In this document: piece after piece, positions 11,520 to 22,799 of the stretch
Numbering within the stretch: position 1 is the stretch's first letter
Layout: every line of letters begins with the position of its first letter
Origin: Branchiostoma floridae
Taxonomy: Eukaryota; Chordata; Leptocardii; Amphioxiformes; Branchiostomatidae
Assembly: GCF_000003815.2 (NCBI RefSeq)
Contig: NC_049995.1
Location: 3,964,330-4,028,329, forward strand
DNA: 64,000 bases
Reading direction: 5' to 3'
Translations under genes and position numbers: made by a program
Notes under the pieces: model-generated
The model's database searches: none
What the model saw: the letters and a program-made list of their open reading frames with translations, nothing else
What the model was told of the DNA's origin: nothing

Positions 11520-11849
11520 AAAGTCAGCTCAAATGTAACGGAAAGACATCGGAAAGATTGTATCTGTTATATGTAGCTTTCACACAGGAGGAGATTTTCT
11601 TTTCTTGGTTAAACTTAACACGCAAACACAGCAGGAGCTATTCATTTGAAGCCGCTGCTTTAGTGAACGGCGCATGTGGTATATTGAGCGGAAAATACTC
11701 TTAATTTGGTAAAAGCAATGCCTCTTCTTAAAAATAAACGCTACCATTCTGACATCTTTTTTTGCACCTATACATAAAAGGGGGAGGTCTCCATAGACCT
11801 ATACTAATAAGAGTATGTAAATGAGATCAATTGTAACGGAATGGCAATG

Positions 11850-12195
11850 AAAAGATATCATCTCCTATTGGTAATTTCCACCTTAGAGAACCACGAAAAT
11901 AAAAAAAGGCGAAGGTCAACTGATTGTATGTGAACGTATGGTCGGTTCAAAGCCTGTAGATGTTTTCTGTACGTAAGCAATACCCGTTTCATATACGGCA
12001 CATATAAGGATGCTTAAAGGTTATGTAAAGATATTACATGTATTTAATCTGCCTTAACGAATACGGAAAGGTTACGGAAATGTAAAACCATGGTTTCCGT
12101 GGTCTTTACGATACCGTAAACTCTGCGGAAATATTTTCCCACCTTTAGGCTACATTTAAGTATCTCGGAAAGTATGCTTAAATATTCGTTTTCGT
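11850..12195. repeat. Right flank of the CGGAAAG block
   Basis: The stretch is rich in CGGAAAG/CGGAAAT (for example 12064 and 12166), CTTTACG and CTTAAAG words. The vocabulary ends abruptly near 12195 where ordinary AT-rich DNA begins. Confidence 0.5.
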
Positions 12196-12199
12196 GCTG

Positions 12200-13050
12200 T
12201 GGTTCTAACAATACACTGACAGAACAGTGGTGTATATGGAACTCCTAAAGAAAAACAAATCATCATGTGTCAGAAATGTGTGATAGTTAACATCTAGGTC
12301 CAACATCAACAGGAAGATCATGTTTGTAATGGTAGATTGGGATTGAGGATGTTTTGTTAGTAAACGTAATCCCAACTTTCTATAAAACAAAAACATTTTT
12401 ATTCCTGCACTGATTGTTTTTAAAGGTACATATTGCAGAATTTTAATAATTTTTTGACAGATATTTCAGGTTCTCACAAAAAAGTTGAATTAATATGCTG
12501 TAACTATTATTGTATATAATCAGGTAGATTATACTTATGATCTAGAAAAAATGGTCAAAAACTTTGTTATAGTGTTTAGATTGGTAAGATTCTACTGTTG
12601 GTACTATACAGAATGATAGATTGGTAAATTGGTCAATTTAGTTGCCAAAAATTCAGAAGGGAATTCCATGATTCTTATTTACAGCAATGGCAGTGGTTCT
12701 TTCACAATGAATCTCTGAAAAGATTCAATTACCATAAAACGTAATAAGGACTTTTCAAGATGTCCATCACTTCTTTGTGTCCAAATGCCACCAATCAATA
12801 ATATATATCCCAGGCCACGCAAGGTTGGGACATGCTAATGTCAACATATCACAACAGAGACATCTCTCACAAGGGATGGATCTGAGGAGGATGGGTTGCT
12901 TAGCAACCTGGCCAAATCTCACCTGCACAGCTGTCAATCAAGTGAAGCCGGGCTGACTTGTTTTGAAGGAGTCATTGTTGGGTTAATCAAGTTATTACAG
13001 ATCGTGACATTTGGAGCAGAATGGAGAGTTTGAAAGGGAATAAACAAGCT
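12200..13050. other. AT-rich stretch, nothing recognised
   Basis: No exon, RNA gene or repeat structure was identified between the CGGAAAG block and the MITE at 13061. Confidence 0.45.
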
Positions 13051-13060
13051 TGAGAGGTAC

Positions 13061-13230
13061 TGTAAATGCAGCAATGTTCGCGTTTTCCGCCAAGCACCCT
13101 TACTGCAACCTTTTTCCATTACAGTATGTGACTGCAGTGCATGGCACTACCACGAACTTAAAACCACTGCGAACAGTGCACTTTCCTGCTAAGGCAAAAT
13201 TAAATCCCAGCAAACTTAAATGCATTTACA
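13061..13230. mobile_element. MITE with TGTAAATGCA TIRs, flanked by TA
   Basis: The ends ACTGTAAATGCA (13059-13070) and TGCATTTACAGT (13221-13232) are perfect inverted repeats. The matching sequence is bounded by TA on each side when the terminus is taken as CTGTAAATGCA, as expected of a Tc1/mariner-type insertion. The interior has GTTCGCG, CGCCAAG and GCGAACAGTGCA-like words. Related sequence appears at 14610-14745, 15250-15487 and 63650-63830. Confidence 0.75.
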
Positions 13231-13239
13231 GTAGTCTAG

Positions 13240-14270
13240 AGGTGTGTGAGGTTAGATTTGTGAATACGGTTCGTTAACCTAGATGCCAGCCTATCTCTGT
13301 GGTGTGGTCTATCGAGTATGTTATCACTAAAGTGTGTGGCTCTACAAAATGTATATATAGTATTCAGACTCAAAGAAACAACAAATTACCAAACACATAA
13401 TATATTATATCTTATACTGATATTCACTGTTTGTATATATGTGATTTGTTGTTCCTTTCATCTTTTAGATGTAACAATTATTTTGCACTAATAGAAGATA
13501 ACCTATTATAAAGAGAAGTCTGCTCTTTCAGACAGCATAAGCTGTATAAATTAAGTATTACAGTCATAGGTAATCATTGGCAAGTATACACTATAGGAGT
13601 CATAATATGGTACCAACAAGAATTTAAATTCAAATACAATTCAATCTCTACAACTGGATTAAAAAAAAAAAGATTTACTTCAAGATGTTTTGAGTGACAA
13701 TCCATCACTCTTCTTCAGCGACAAAAATTAACTTCTAAATTCTACAAGACTTTTTGAGGTACACATACAGAAATTGAGTAAAGAACTCACCTTAACTCTC
13801 ACTCACAGGTGTGCTAAAGATGTGATGTCACCAGGGATAACCCAAAGCATGTGGGGCATGTGACTTCTGCTCACCTGAGCACCTGATACCTGAAACAAGA
13901 ATGCCAAAACACAGGTCACCTACTAGTCCTATACTTTTGTTGTAGCTGAACACAGCAATATTTGCAGTTGTGATTTTGAAGAAGCTAGCTGCTGGTTTGA
14001 AAGTCTGTTAATGATTTTTATTCAGGACAATTCCATTAAAATGAGGGGGGTGAGTAGAATTTAGAAAGCTCTTTTAACAGCAAGCCACATGGTAAAATCA
14101 GCTGCTAAATCTTTTAAAGTTGAACAATTAATGAATCAATCAATGAAGTAACAAATAGATGGATGGAAGGAGGGATGAATGGAAGGAGGGATGAATGGAA
14201 AGAGGGATGGATAGACGGATAAGACAAAAGATAGAATCTTTAAAGGAATATTCTTAAGGACTGAGGAGAA
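13240..14270. other. No gene; short GGATGAATGGAA-type repeat at the end
   Basis: The stretch contains no recognised gene. At 14157-14222 there is a simple tandem array of variants of ggatggaaggag and ggatgaatggaa. Confidence 0.5.
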
Positions 14271-14459
14271 CCGAGTTCATCAACAAAATCTAATCAATAA
14301 TGAAAGCTTGGAGGGGACTGATCGATCCAAATGATTTATTTTTCCTTTTGACCATGAAATTTCCTTGTCAGTCCATTTAAAGGTACCCAAAGCATGATAA
14401 GTCTTTTCATGCTGATCAAATGCAATTATGAAGTCAATGAAACTTCCCAAATCTATATA

Positions 14460-14905
14460 TACCGGTAGCCGTTCCACAAATCAGTACTCTTTGCTTGAGG
14501 TGAACATTTGTTCCAGTTTGGTTTCGAATTCTATTGTCTCAATGAGTCCTTCTGACAGAGAAAAATGTCCCATCCTTCCCCAATGAAAAATGTTTTAGTT
14601 TGACTACTACTACATGTATGTACACTGTACCACAGAATTGTTTTAAAACTGCAAACTTGAAACTCTGCAAAAACCTCCTTGCCCTTCTTTGGTAATTTGA
14701 AGTTATTGATAAAAATCCATATATACTTCAGATATTCTATATATATTGGTCCCCTTTCCACAAATCAGAGCTGGTCAAATCATGACCTCTTTGCTTGAGG
14801 TGAACTTTCATTCCAGTATGGTTCTCTACCTCAGTCCGACAACGTGACAAAGAAAAATGTCCCGTCTTCCCCAATGAAAAACGTTTTAGTTTGCCATTGA
14901 TTCCA
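14460..14905 (-). repeat. Direct duplication, offset about 284-303 bp
   Basis: Two copies share ttccacaaatcag (14472 and 14756), ctctttgcttgaggtgaac, gaaaaatgtccc and ccccaatgaaaaa, at about 14460-14605 and 14740-14895. On the minus strand the copies contain related reading-frame pieces (14531-14761 and 14737-14997), but both have stops and no known motif. A decayed duplicated gene fragment is one explanation, a repeat family the other. Confidence 0.6.
14610..14745 (-). repeat. MITE-family segment, inverted relative to 15250-15400
   Basis: The reverse complement of this stretch and the + strand at about 15248-15400 share agaatatctgaagtata, a variant of caccaaagaagggg, aaggaggtttt and ttttaaaacaatt. 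The two make an inverted pair about 500 bp apart. Parts also match 63660-63720. Confidence 0.7.
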
Positions 14906-15054
14906 GCCACAATGGCCTTGACCAGGAGTACGTTATCAGCACTAGAACCATAAATCACTAACACAAAGCCAATGTCGCCGAGCCATACAAAATTCATGAT
15001 AAATAGTCATGAATGTCAACGGTGGTTAGGACCGAGATTTATGGCTGGAGAGGC

Positions 15055-15170
15055 TAATGTTCCGGCCAGAAGGGAATTTTGGCGTCTTTGGACGTCCTTT
15101 TTTTGTGGCTCACTCCATTAACTGTTGTCAGCTGGGATCCAATATATTTTTGCCAGGATGTCTAACATCC
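15055..15170. repeat. Fragment related to the 21.5 kb hAT-like element
   Basis: The left end (aatgttccggccag, then ggcgtctttggacgtcc and a T-run) parallels the left end of the element at 21477 (cgttcccgccagg, then tctttggacgc and a T-run). The far end has tttgccaggatgtc. This looks like a short, diverged relative. Confidence 0.45.
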
Positions 15171-15249
15171 AGAATAACCTAAGTTCAATAAATAAAAACT
15201 AGGTACAAATAGAATTTTTTTTAAAGATTGAAGGCAGAATTTCATTGAC

Positions 15250-15487
15250 ATAAGAATATCTGAAGTATAGATGGATGGATTATGATTTTTTTAATATTAA
15301 ATTTGTTTATTGTTTCAGGAACTTCATATCACCAAAGAAGGGGAAGGAGGTTTTCACAGTTTTTTAAGTTTGCGGTTTTAAAACAATTTTGTGGTATGGT
15401 AGCCATATATTGCAAAGTGCAAGTGTTACGAATTTGGGATGAAGCGAAAATAAAACCAATGCGAACATTTATGGACTTACAGTAGCC
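15250..15487 (+). repeat. Dispersed MITE-family copy ending in TTACAGTA
   Basis: It contains the aaggaggtttt and agtttgcggttttaaaaca words shared with 14610-14745 and 63650-63830. It ends gcgaacatttatggacttacagta, resembling the 13230 terminus. The left terminus is not clear. Confidence 0.55.
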
Positions 15488-15589
15488 TGACAAAATCATG
15501 CTTTCAGCAGTGGCCCTTCCACTAGCCAGTCTGCAATTACAGTCCGAAAATGTGTAACGTTGAAAATGGCTAAAGGCATCATCAAGTCA

Positions 15590-15873
15590 AAGTTCCTTCC
15601 CGCGCCTGATGGCGCATAGGGCGGCGCCCATCTCCATTTCAGTAGCCCTGGGCCACACAACACAATCACTACAGCAGGGGGCTAGTCCACTGGTAGTTGT
15701 GTGTGTTCAACTTCCATACTCTTTCCCAAATGCTGAATGCTAAGCAGAGAAAGCAGTATGTACCATTTTAAGTAAAGTCTTTGGTACATGTATGACTCGG
15801 CCGGGGATCAAACTCACGACCTACCGAATACAAGGCGAACACTCTGCCCACTCGGCCATTGCACCGGTCTAAG
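15590..15873 (-). repeat. tRNA-derived SINE
   Basis: On the minus strand the head starts near 15870 with ATGGCCGAGTGGGCAGAG (A box region) and has a B box GAGTTTGATCCCC about 45 bp further on. The body contains gcatttgggaaagagtatgg and ends near the tandem-like gcgcc words at 15600-15620. The head resembles a serine or leucine tRNA but lacks a full cloverleaf. Body-like words also appear at 41225-41325. Confidence 0.75.
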
Positions 15874-16267
15874 GGCATCATATATTTGCCTAAAGCCTTG
15901 TAAAGAACTGAATTAAAACTGCAGTACCTTATATCATGTGATAAACATTTTCACTTCATCAAGATGTTCCCAGTCTGTTCGAGTTTAAGAAAAAACGGAA
16001 AGAGATAAACGGAAGGTGACAGAGAATAAAGGTTTCCTTTAGAACTGAATTAGGCCATCATGATACTCTTTATTCAGAGAGAAAACGTTCCCAAGACATT
16101 TGACCTTCAAGGACAATTCCTTATGTTTGAAGGTCATGCCAATGGCAGACACCTCCTGCTGATTGGCTCCTCCTGTGTGTGGCCAGTTCAAAGGTCACGA
16201 AGGAAAACTGCAAGGTGGTGGCTTATGATTTAAACCGAAGGATAATCTTTTCCATGCTCTTTTGAAA

Positions 16268-16435
16268 ATCTCCAGGCAGATCTTGCTGTGGCAAATGGGA
16301 AGNNNNNNNNNNNNNNNNNNNNNNNNNNNNNNNNNNNNNNNNNNNNNNNNNNNNNNNNNNNNNNNNNNNNNNNNNNNNNNNNNNNNNNNNNNNNNNNNNN
16401 NNCCCACTTGCCACAGCAAGATCTGCTTGGAGATT
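16268..16435. repeat. Inverted repeat flanking a scaffold gap
   Basis: About 30 bp left of the gap (16268-16300) is the reverse complement, with few mismatches, of 16403-16435 immediately right of it. The shared core is gccacagcaagatctgc. The sequence therefore enters and leaves the gap along opposite arms of a palindrome. Confidence 0.85.
16303..16402. other. Assembly gap of 100 N
   Basis: Exactly 100 undetermined bases; the round length suggests a placeholder and not a measured gap. Reading frames drawn across it are meaningless. Confidence 0.99.
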
Positions 16436-16642
16436 AGTTTTTTTTACGAGACAAACCAAGATGACACCAAACACAAATCCTTTTTCAATCCTGGGAATCA
16501 ATTTATCACTCAGGAAATGGTTCTTTTGTGGGTACAGAATGATTGTACAAAGTTGTAGGGGCCAACTGGCACCAATATTAAGATGATATAATAGATAAAC
16601 AAACAAATAAATAATCAAACTTGTAGACGTTCCAGACAGTAA

Positions 16643-17009
16643 GGCCACACCAATTTAATTTCTTGGTTCACGGATTTTTTCATAAAAAATATGGAGCGAG
16701 AGGGCGAAATAAAAATAAAAATAAAAATTGTAAAATGGCTGGGGTACAGGTAACGGCTAATCCAAAACATAAAGAGAAAAAGTTTTTAGCTTGAAAAAAG
16801 TACAAAAACACTATTTTTGTACAGTAACAGCACCTGTACCCACACTTTAAAGAGCTTATAATATAAAGGCCAGTTTGCTACACCAGAAAGTTGGTGAATG
16901 GTTTCATTAATGGTGAAAATTTGCTGAGTGGTAATTTTTATTTTTATTTTTTTTTCCATAAAATAGGAGCGAGCGAATCCGTGAACCAAGAGATTAAATC
17001 GGTGTGGCC
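16643..17009. mobile_element. PIF/Harbinger-like MITE (367 bp, TAA TSD)
   Basis: The left end (GGCCACACCAATTTAATTTC...) and the reverse complement of the right end agree at about 31 of 33 positions. TAA lies outside both ends (16640-16642 and 17010-17012), the 3 bp duplication typical of PIF/Harbinger. Inside the TIRs are mirrored A-rich and T-rich blocks near 16705-16730 and 16930-16960. It has no transposase. A one-ended relative begins at 46517. Confidence 0.8.
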
Positions 17010-17284
17010 TAAGCACCATAAAAGAACTAAAACAAGCCATGATGAGTATCAGTCAGGTTATCATGCATGGCTATCTCAAAGACTGGCCCTGGGTAAATAA
17101 ATACATAACAACCAAATATGTACCATGATTATAGCTATGGCTGAATGAGACTTGAATGTTAACAATTGCCATTCAACACAGTATCTAGGCAAGTATTTAA
17201 GCCAATGAAACTACATTTTTCACCAGTTTTATGTCAATAAGTTCAGATTTCTTTTGTTTGACTGATTGGAAATTTTGTCCGGCC

Positions 17285-17345
17285 CACAAGCAAATTTCTG
17301 ACCCAGGACAGAAGGACGGGTCCTGGAGACAGCCTTGAGTTTATT
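17285..17345 (+). repeat. Dispersed repeat fragment, copy 2
   Basis: Matches 566-655 through an acaagcaaat word and gggtcctggagacagcc. Class unknown. Confidence 0.4.
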
Positions 17346-17349
17346 AATA

Positions 17350-18735
17350 GACAGCCGCCACCACATACTAGTACCTGACAAGCTGGTGTGTTTCTTAAAA
17401 GAAAATGTCAACTAAAACAACTCTTAACTCACATATCTCCTATGGGAGAGGATACAAATGAGGTTGCTTTTTCTGCCAGTATGTATTGCACAGGTATGAA
17501 TACAAAGAAATGCTCCAACTCCCCAAGGACTGGTAATTAGGACCTAACCACACCTCTCCGAGACCGGTTGGACAATGCTATCACCTGTTGAGTCTGTTAT
17601 TACCTCTCAGAAGCCTTAGGAGATAGTAGGCCATTTACGTCACTGGGTGTGATACTGTACATTCATTTATCTTTGCTGTGGTTGTATTTTGCAGAAGGAG
17701 GGAAAATAACTTTAAAGGTTTCTGTGGCATCTTTAATTGCACAGTGGAAACAGTCATATAGTACAGTACATGATACATGTACATCAGAAACACATAATCT
17801 TTGTGTCATGAATTCATGGTGGAGATATCACAATGAAAACCATGGAAATAAAGCCACCGCTAAAATTTCAAGGTTTACAGTACTTTCCAAAACATCTATT
17901 GAGATACTGGGCCGTTTGCGTCACTTCATGTCCTGATGAGATAGCTCTTACGTCAATAACTGTGCCATTTTATCACCTTAAATTATACAGAGGTCTGGAT
18001 GCAATTTCAACTCGCCGAAGTCTATAAAACTAGCGGGGAAAAAAGGACAGATACTGTATAAGCATCTTTCTCAAAGGTTAGCAAGAATGTAACCAAGAAA
18101 AATCAACCTATATGATAACATGTTCATCCAGGGGTGAGATTGAGGTGTCATTTGAGGGTCTGCATGGGGGGTCCTGACAACGTTTTACGCTGAATCGAGA
18201 AGTACATCCAACCTATCATGCTCAAATCAAAGAAGACAATTACCCAAAATTTTGTTGCCTCACAATGAATGAGCCAGCTTTTCCTACAGCTCACAGATAA
18301 TCATACTGGGCTGCCTCTGCCTTATGGGGATACAGAAAATGGCTCAATTGAGGTCAGTTATAGCACATATCGCTCAACCTTGTAAGAGGATGACCGATGA
18401 TAATGATGATGATAACAGCACAGATGCAGCAAGGTGTAATTTGACACCTCATCTCCATATTTCATAGGGTTTTATATAGGTTAACCGCCTGAGGGTCATC
18501 TTAATTACTGTTCCTGCCATTTCTAAGTAATCACCTTGCTGAAATGGTTGATAGACAGGGCATAGAAGTTGTATCTTTTGCTATATATTAGGCTTTATTT
18601 CTTTTCTGAGAAAAACATTTGTTATTATATATACTTAAAGTCTTTATGTCTGTACACATGTTGTAAATAGCGATCATATTGTAAATCACACATCGGAGGA
18701 TAGAGAGCAATGATTTCACCATTGCCAGTAAGTTT
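17350..18735. other. No gene recognised; one TIR-end fragment
   Basis: Apart from a gagggtctgcatggg fragment near 18155-18215, which resembles an end of the elements at 55731 and 56875, nothing is identifiable. Confidence 0.45.
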
Positions 18736-18826
18736 TGGTTTGGATTGGTTTTAAAATTTTTCCGTCAGACGCAGCAAATTTCCGTCAATTGACGGAAAAA
18801 CGGACGCTGGCTAGACCCTTGGTTCA
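18735..18826. repeat. TIR-element end with TCCGTC motifs
   Basis: Contains ttttccgtcagacgc and tccgtcaattgacgga (a short palindrome). It ends gctggctagacccttg, which reads outward as a variant of CAGGGTTCTAGCCAGC, the terminus seen at 2006 and 45214. Only this end is recognised. Confidence 0.5.
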
Positions 18827-18829
18827 GTC

Positions 18830-20150
18830 CCAGAATAAAGCAACAAGCTACCGAAAGAGGCTTAAACAGCAGGTGCAAAGATAACACCTGTCGTCCACAG
18901 AAAGCTCTCAGAAGATCCTCATTCCTTGGGGATTTACTACATGCAAAGGTCTAGCTTTGCTCATGGGATTAAGACAGGTATATATAAGATGGAAGGAAAT
19001 ATCACAAAGTTAATTAAATTAGTAAATTTTATCACATAATGAGTAAGTGTCATTATCTACATATCACGTTCAGGTCATTAAACTGAGGTGGGATTTTAAC
19101 TATTTCCATGATTAAGAGATTTAAGAAGGATTACAGGAGGCTGAGATGGCTAATTTTTATCACAATAAACCTGCCTCCCCCTATTATGTGGAAATGGAAC
19201 AGCCCTACCAGTATCAGAAACTTTAACCATTCACAAAATGTACATGACAAATAACAAATCACTCTGAACTTCACCCAAAGACACTGCCACAAGGCAGTCA
19301 TTACTTCCAGTAAGATTTCTTCGTTCTTACAAGGTCTGAAACACTTTGAAGCTTGCCGTAACTTCTTAAGACAATTGCTTTGACTTCTCAAAGGAAAATC
19401 TGTGCCAGAAGGAAGAAATAACAAGACAGGAAACATTCTTTATCAAAGCTTTACCAGAAAGCTCCCCAGTAGTGGAGTATTTGGGATAAGACTCTGCCTT
19501 GGAGGAAGGAGACTTTATCATATGTCTTTCAAGACGCTGCAGATGAACATCAACAGATTCTAAGTAACTAACGACTTAAAACTTGATAGCAGAAAGTTTT
19601 GAATGCATTCTATTCTGATGCCAAGAGGATACAAGGATGGTATATGGGTAAGATACATATTTGTAATAGGGTAGCCAAATATTGCTTTATAAGTGAAATG
19701 TTGGAAGGTGAATGTTTTGACATACTATGACTTTAATAATCCAGATAAAGCCCTTTGTTCTTTTGTGGTGATGGAAAGTTCACAAACGCCTTAAAAAACA
19801 CTGCTACAGTATATTCAGCAAATATGTCAAACATGGATCAATTCTGAACATGACGACAAATCTATACTACTTCATTCCCGATCCTGGAAGAAGCTTGACT
19901 CTCCAACAAGTAAAATATTGACAGAAACTGCAATATCCTTGATGCAATCTGCACAAGTACAATCCAAGCTGTATACACAGGGAATACAAAATAATCATGG
20001 TTTTCAAGGCCAGTATATGCTTAAAAAAAGTCCCAATAATGCATGGCCTAAAACTACATGTGTAAAGCAATTGCAAGGAACCGACTTCCCTCACAATGTT
20101 GATCTTCAAGTCCAATCATAATCGAGAGCCAATAATCTACATGTAAATAC
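18830..20150. other. No gene recognised
   Basis: AT-rich DNA with short chance reading frames on both strands and no tandem structure. Confidence 0.45.
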
Positions 20151-20153
20151 AGG

Positions 20154-20515
20154 CCAACAGGGCTATTGTAGGCTGACATTTACTCTTTTCCAAAGTTCAT
20201 TTCAGAAAGAAATATGTATACTACCTTTTTGCCGATGTTTTTGGTACCAGAAAAGACAGAGGTGCACAGCCGACTGCTCTGCTTACTAAGGGACATGGAC
20301 AGAAAGAAATATGTATCGTACCTTTTCTCTAAACTTTAGTCAAAACTGATTGAACCAACAGGGCTATCGTAGACTGATGTTTACTCTTTCTTTCCCAAAT
20401 TTATTTTAGAAAGAAACATGTATCCTACCTTTTCGCTGATGTCTGGAGTAACGTTACCAGAAAAGACAGAGGTGCACAGCCGACCGCTCTGTTTACTAAG
20501 GGACATGGACAGATG
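20154..20515 (-). repeat. Tandem duplication, period about 200 bp, with splice-donor-like sites
   Basis: Two units start ccaacagggctat (20154 and 20355) and share cagaaaagacagaggtgcacagccgac-like and ttactaagggacatggacag blocks. On the minus strand each shared block ends in AAAAGGTAGKATAC, a plausible 5' splice donor, and the segment lies just downstream of GC-rich DNA at 20.5-20.8 kb. Duplicated non-coding first exons of a minus-strand gene are possible. No protein can be assigned. Confidence 0.6.
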
Positions 20516-20770
20516 GGGCGAGAGGAAACACCACGGAACCCTGTTAAGTTCTTGTTTAAGAGCCTGAGAACCCTAATTTTCCACGGAGTTGCAAATGTTC
20601 CATTCAAAGGGGACAAGCGGGGGTCGGGCGGGACAAAACGGGACACACAGCGGGGGGAGTTACGGTCGCTGGCTGTTCATTGGATCGTTACGGAGGCAGC
20701 GCGGATGAAAAAAACGTCCGTTTGACCCCGTGTAAGGCGGCCTGCTGTACAGATGGCAACTCCTTTCTTT
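20515..20770 (-). promoter_or_regulatory. GC/CpG-rich promoter-like segment
   Basis: This stretch is markedly richer in G, C and CpG than the flanks. It has a CCAAT box on the minus strand (reverse complement of tcattgga near 20675). Its position upstream, on the minus strand, of donor-like sites at 20.2-20.45 kb fits a promoter, but no transcript evidence exists. Confidence 0.3.
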
Positions 20771-22799
20771 CCGAGCTTCGGTTTCCCTGGCTTGTTATAA
20801 AGGGAAGAAAGAGGAAGAAATGGAGAAAATGAAGGATGGGAGTCCGGAACGTGGAGAGTGTCCGCTGGCTTTATTGACGATGCATAAAAATTGGGATTTG
20901 ATACCAAGTAGGAAATCTGAGGTCATTCGTGAAATTTGCTGTGACAAAAGTATATCAGTTTTCCCCTTGTGTGAGTGGAAGAAAGTGATAAATAAATGAA
21001 AGAATAAATGTTTATTAATAAATGATTCTACTTTTCATATAAACTATGGGATAAAAAATATGAATAGTATAGTAATAAGAAATGTAGTTCTAGGGAATAC
21101 ACAGTGATAATACAGAACTAAAACTAAGAATGTTTAGTAAATGTAAAATACCAAATCCTGGTGCAAAGCTAGTTCAAAATCTAACAAAATGTTAAGATTC
21201 ATAAGTTAAAAGTGTACATCTATTCAATTCAGATACAATATTACCTTAAAGTATATACTACAAAAAACGTGTTGGTTTTAAAGTAAAAAAAAAAGAGAGG
21301 AAAAAAAATATGTGACAGCAACTTTCAAAATCCATTAAATGTTTTGAATTTTTACTTCTCATTTACATGCACCAAGATTATAACATTATGTATTGATCAG
21401 CTTCTTTCAATTGGAAGTATTCATGTTTGTGATGAAAACCAGAGTGACAATGAAATAAGTAGATAATACATACAATCAGCGTTCCCGCCAGGCATACGTC
21501 TTTACGTCTTTGGACGCATTTTTTTCTGGAAAGACGCACTCGGCTCAGCTGAATGCGTCCATAAAAAATATAAATTAAAGAAAGACTGACCTGTACCACC
21601 AGTGTACAAAATGTATCTGGAATCTTTTTAAAAATCTGTCTTTATACGAAGGAATCCTACCTTTACAATTTATACTTCAAATTCTTCACTTTCCGGTCAT
21701 CCTTGTAGTCTGGGCTTGGGGCCGAGCGCGGCACGTTTTACAACTAGCGGACCCATGTGCGACACACCCAGCCACGCGCCAGTCTGAGCTGTCCGTTGCG
21801 CAATGTAATTTTTTGTAGTCCGTGAAATACGTCTGACAGTCAGCATTCTTTAACACTCGAAGAAATCTTATGCAGATTTTATATTCTGATATTAACATGA
21901 TACTTACTTGTCCTCAGTTTCACGTATTTGTTAAAGATTTGTGGGTAATACTAGTATTGAACAAGCAAACTGCTCTGCGCGAGTGCTGCACATCTCAACA
22001 AAAGTTCTCACACTGTGGGCAGTTGATTGGCAGTCGGTATCTTTGACAACAGGCCGCTAGCGCCAAGCAGTCTAGATTGGCCACCAGGTCCAAATCCAAT
22101 CATCTTAATAACCAATCAGCGTTTGATAAATGTAATGTTGCACTCTGTTATTGGTCACCGGAAAAAAAACAAAAGTTACCGAGTATTAGCGCACGTGACG
22201 TTGGTAGCCGCCCGTGTCGTCTGGCAACTAGAGTTTCTTCCCTAGCTGCTAACAAAAAACGGTGCGCGGTAAATAAGTGAAGAATCCAAAACTATACACT
22301 TTATTTCTTATTTACAAAATTTCTTTTATTTCAAAAAGACAAAATTTGCGGCAGAAAAGGGGCCGCAATATTGTTGTCAAGCGTCGATCGAGTCGGCTGT
22401 GCACTCCGTGGCACATGGCGCGGCACGCCCCCCTCCCCAGACGGACCGTCGATCGCAGCGCCGTCTTTCTGGCTACTGCTTCAAGGTTACACCGGCAATG
22501 ATCACTGCCAAAGAGGCAGCAGATCGTCCTCCTCGAGTAATGTATAACGTTCTTGATCTATTTAAAAAGAAATCCAGCCAAAGATTTCACGCCGAAAACG
22601 GGGTTACCTGAGGTCGCAGGAACAAACGCACGCTCGTGGAAAATGACGGCAAGGCCTTGTAAAACCCCACCGATTCAAAAAAATTGACTAAAATCATCGG
22701 GCAAAATAGAAAAAAGACACAAAGTGTGATGGCGCCATTATTTTATCGTCTCGGAAAAATTTTTGATGCGGGAGGGCGCAACATCGATCGCACGAGGTA

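Larger units (their letters stand above)
10160..11850 (+). repeat. Satellite-like array with central perfect hairpins
   Basis: Units of roughly 210-320 bp start with aacgctacctttccgacatc-like sequence at 10342, 10618, 10827, 11145, 11442 and 11737, with a diverged copy near 10200. From the third to the fifth listed unit, the start is followed by a long hairpin. Then come two CGGAAAG motifs, a TATATGTAGCTTTCACACAGGA block, AACACGCAAACACAGCAGGAG and a GTGAACGGCGCATGTGGTAT block. Neighbouring units differ by point changes and small indels. The array codes for nothing visible. Confidence 0.85.

Noticed and set aside
10160-11850. A CRISPR-like array of repeats with spacers
   Set aside because: Units are 200-320 bp and homologous along their whole length; there is no constant repeat with unique spacers, and the DNA is animal.
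16195-16648. Reading frames across the 100 N gap
   Set aside because: They contain undetermined residues; continuity across the gap is unknown. The same applies to 61255-61629.
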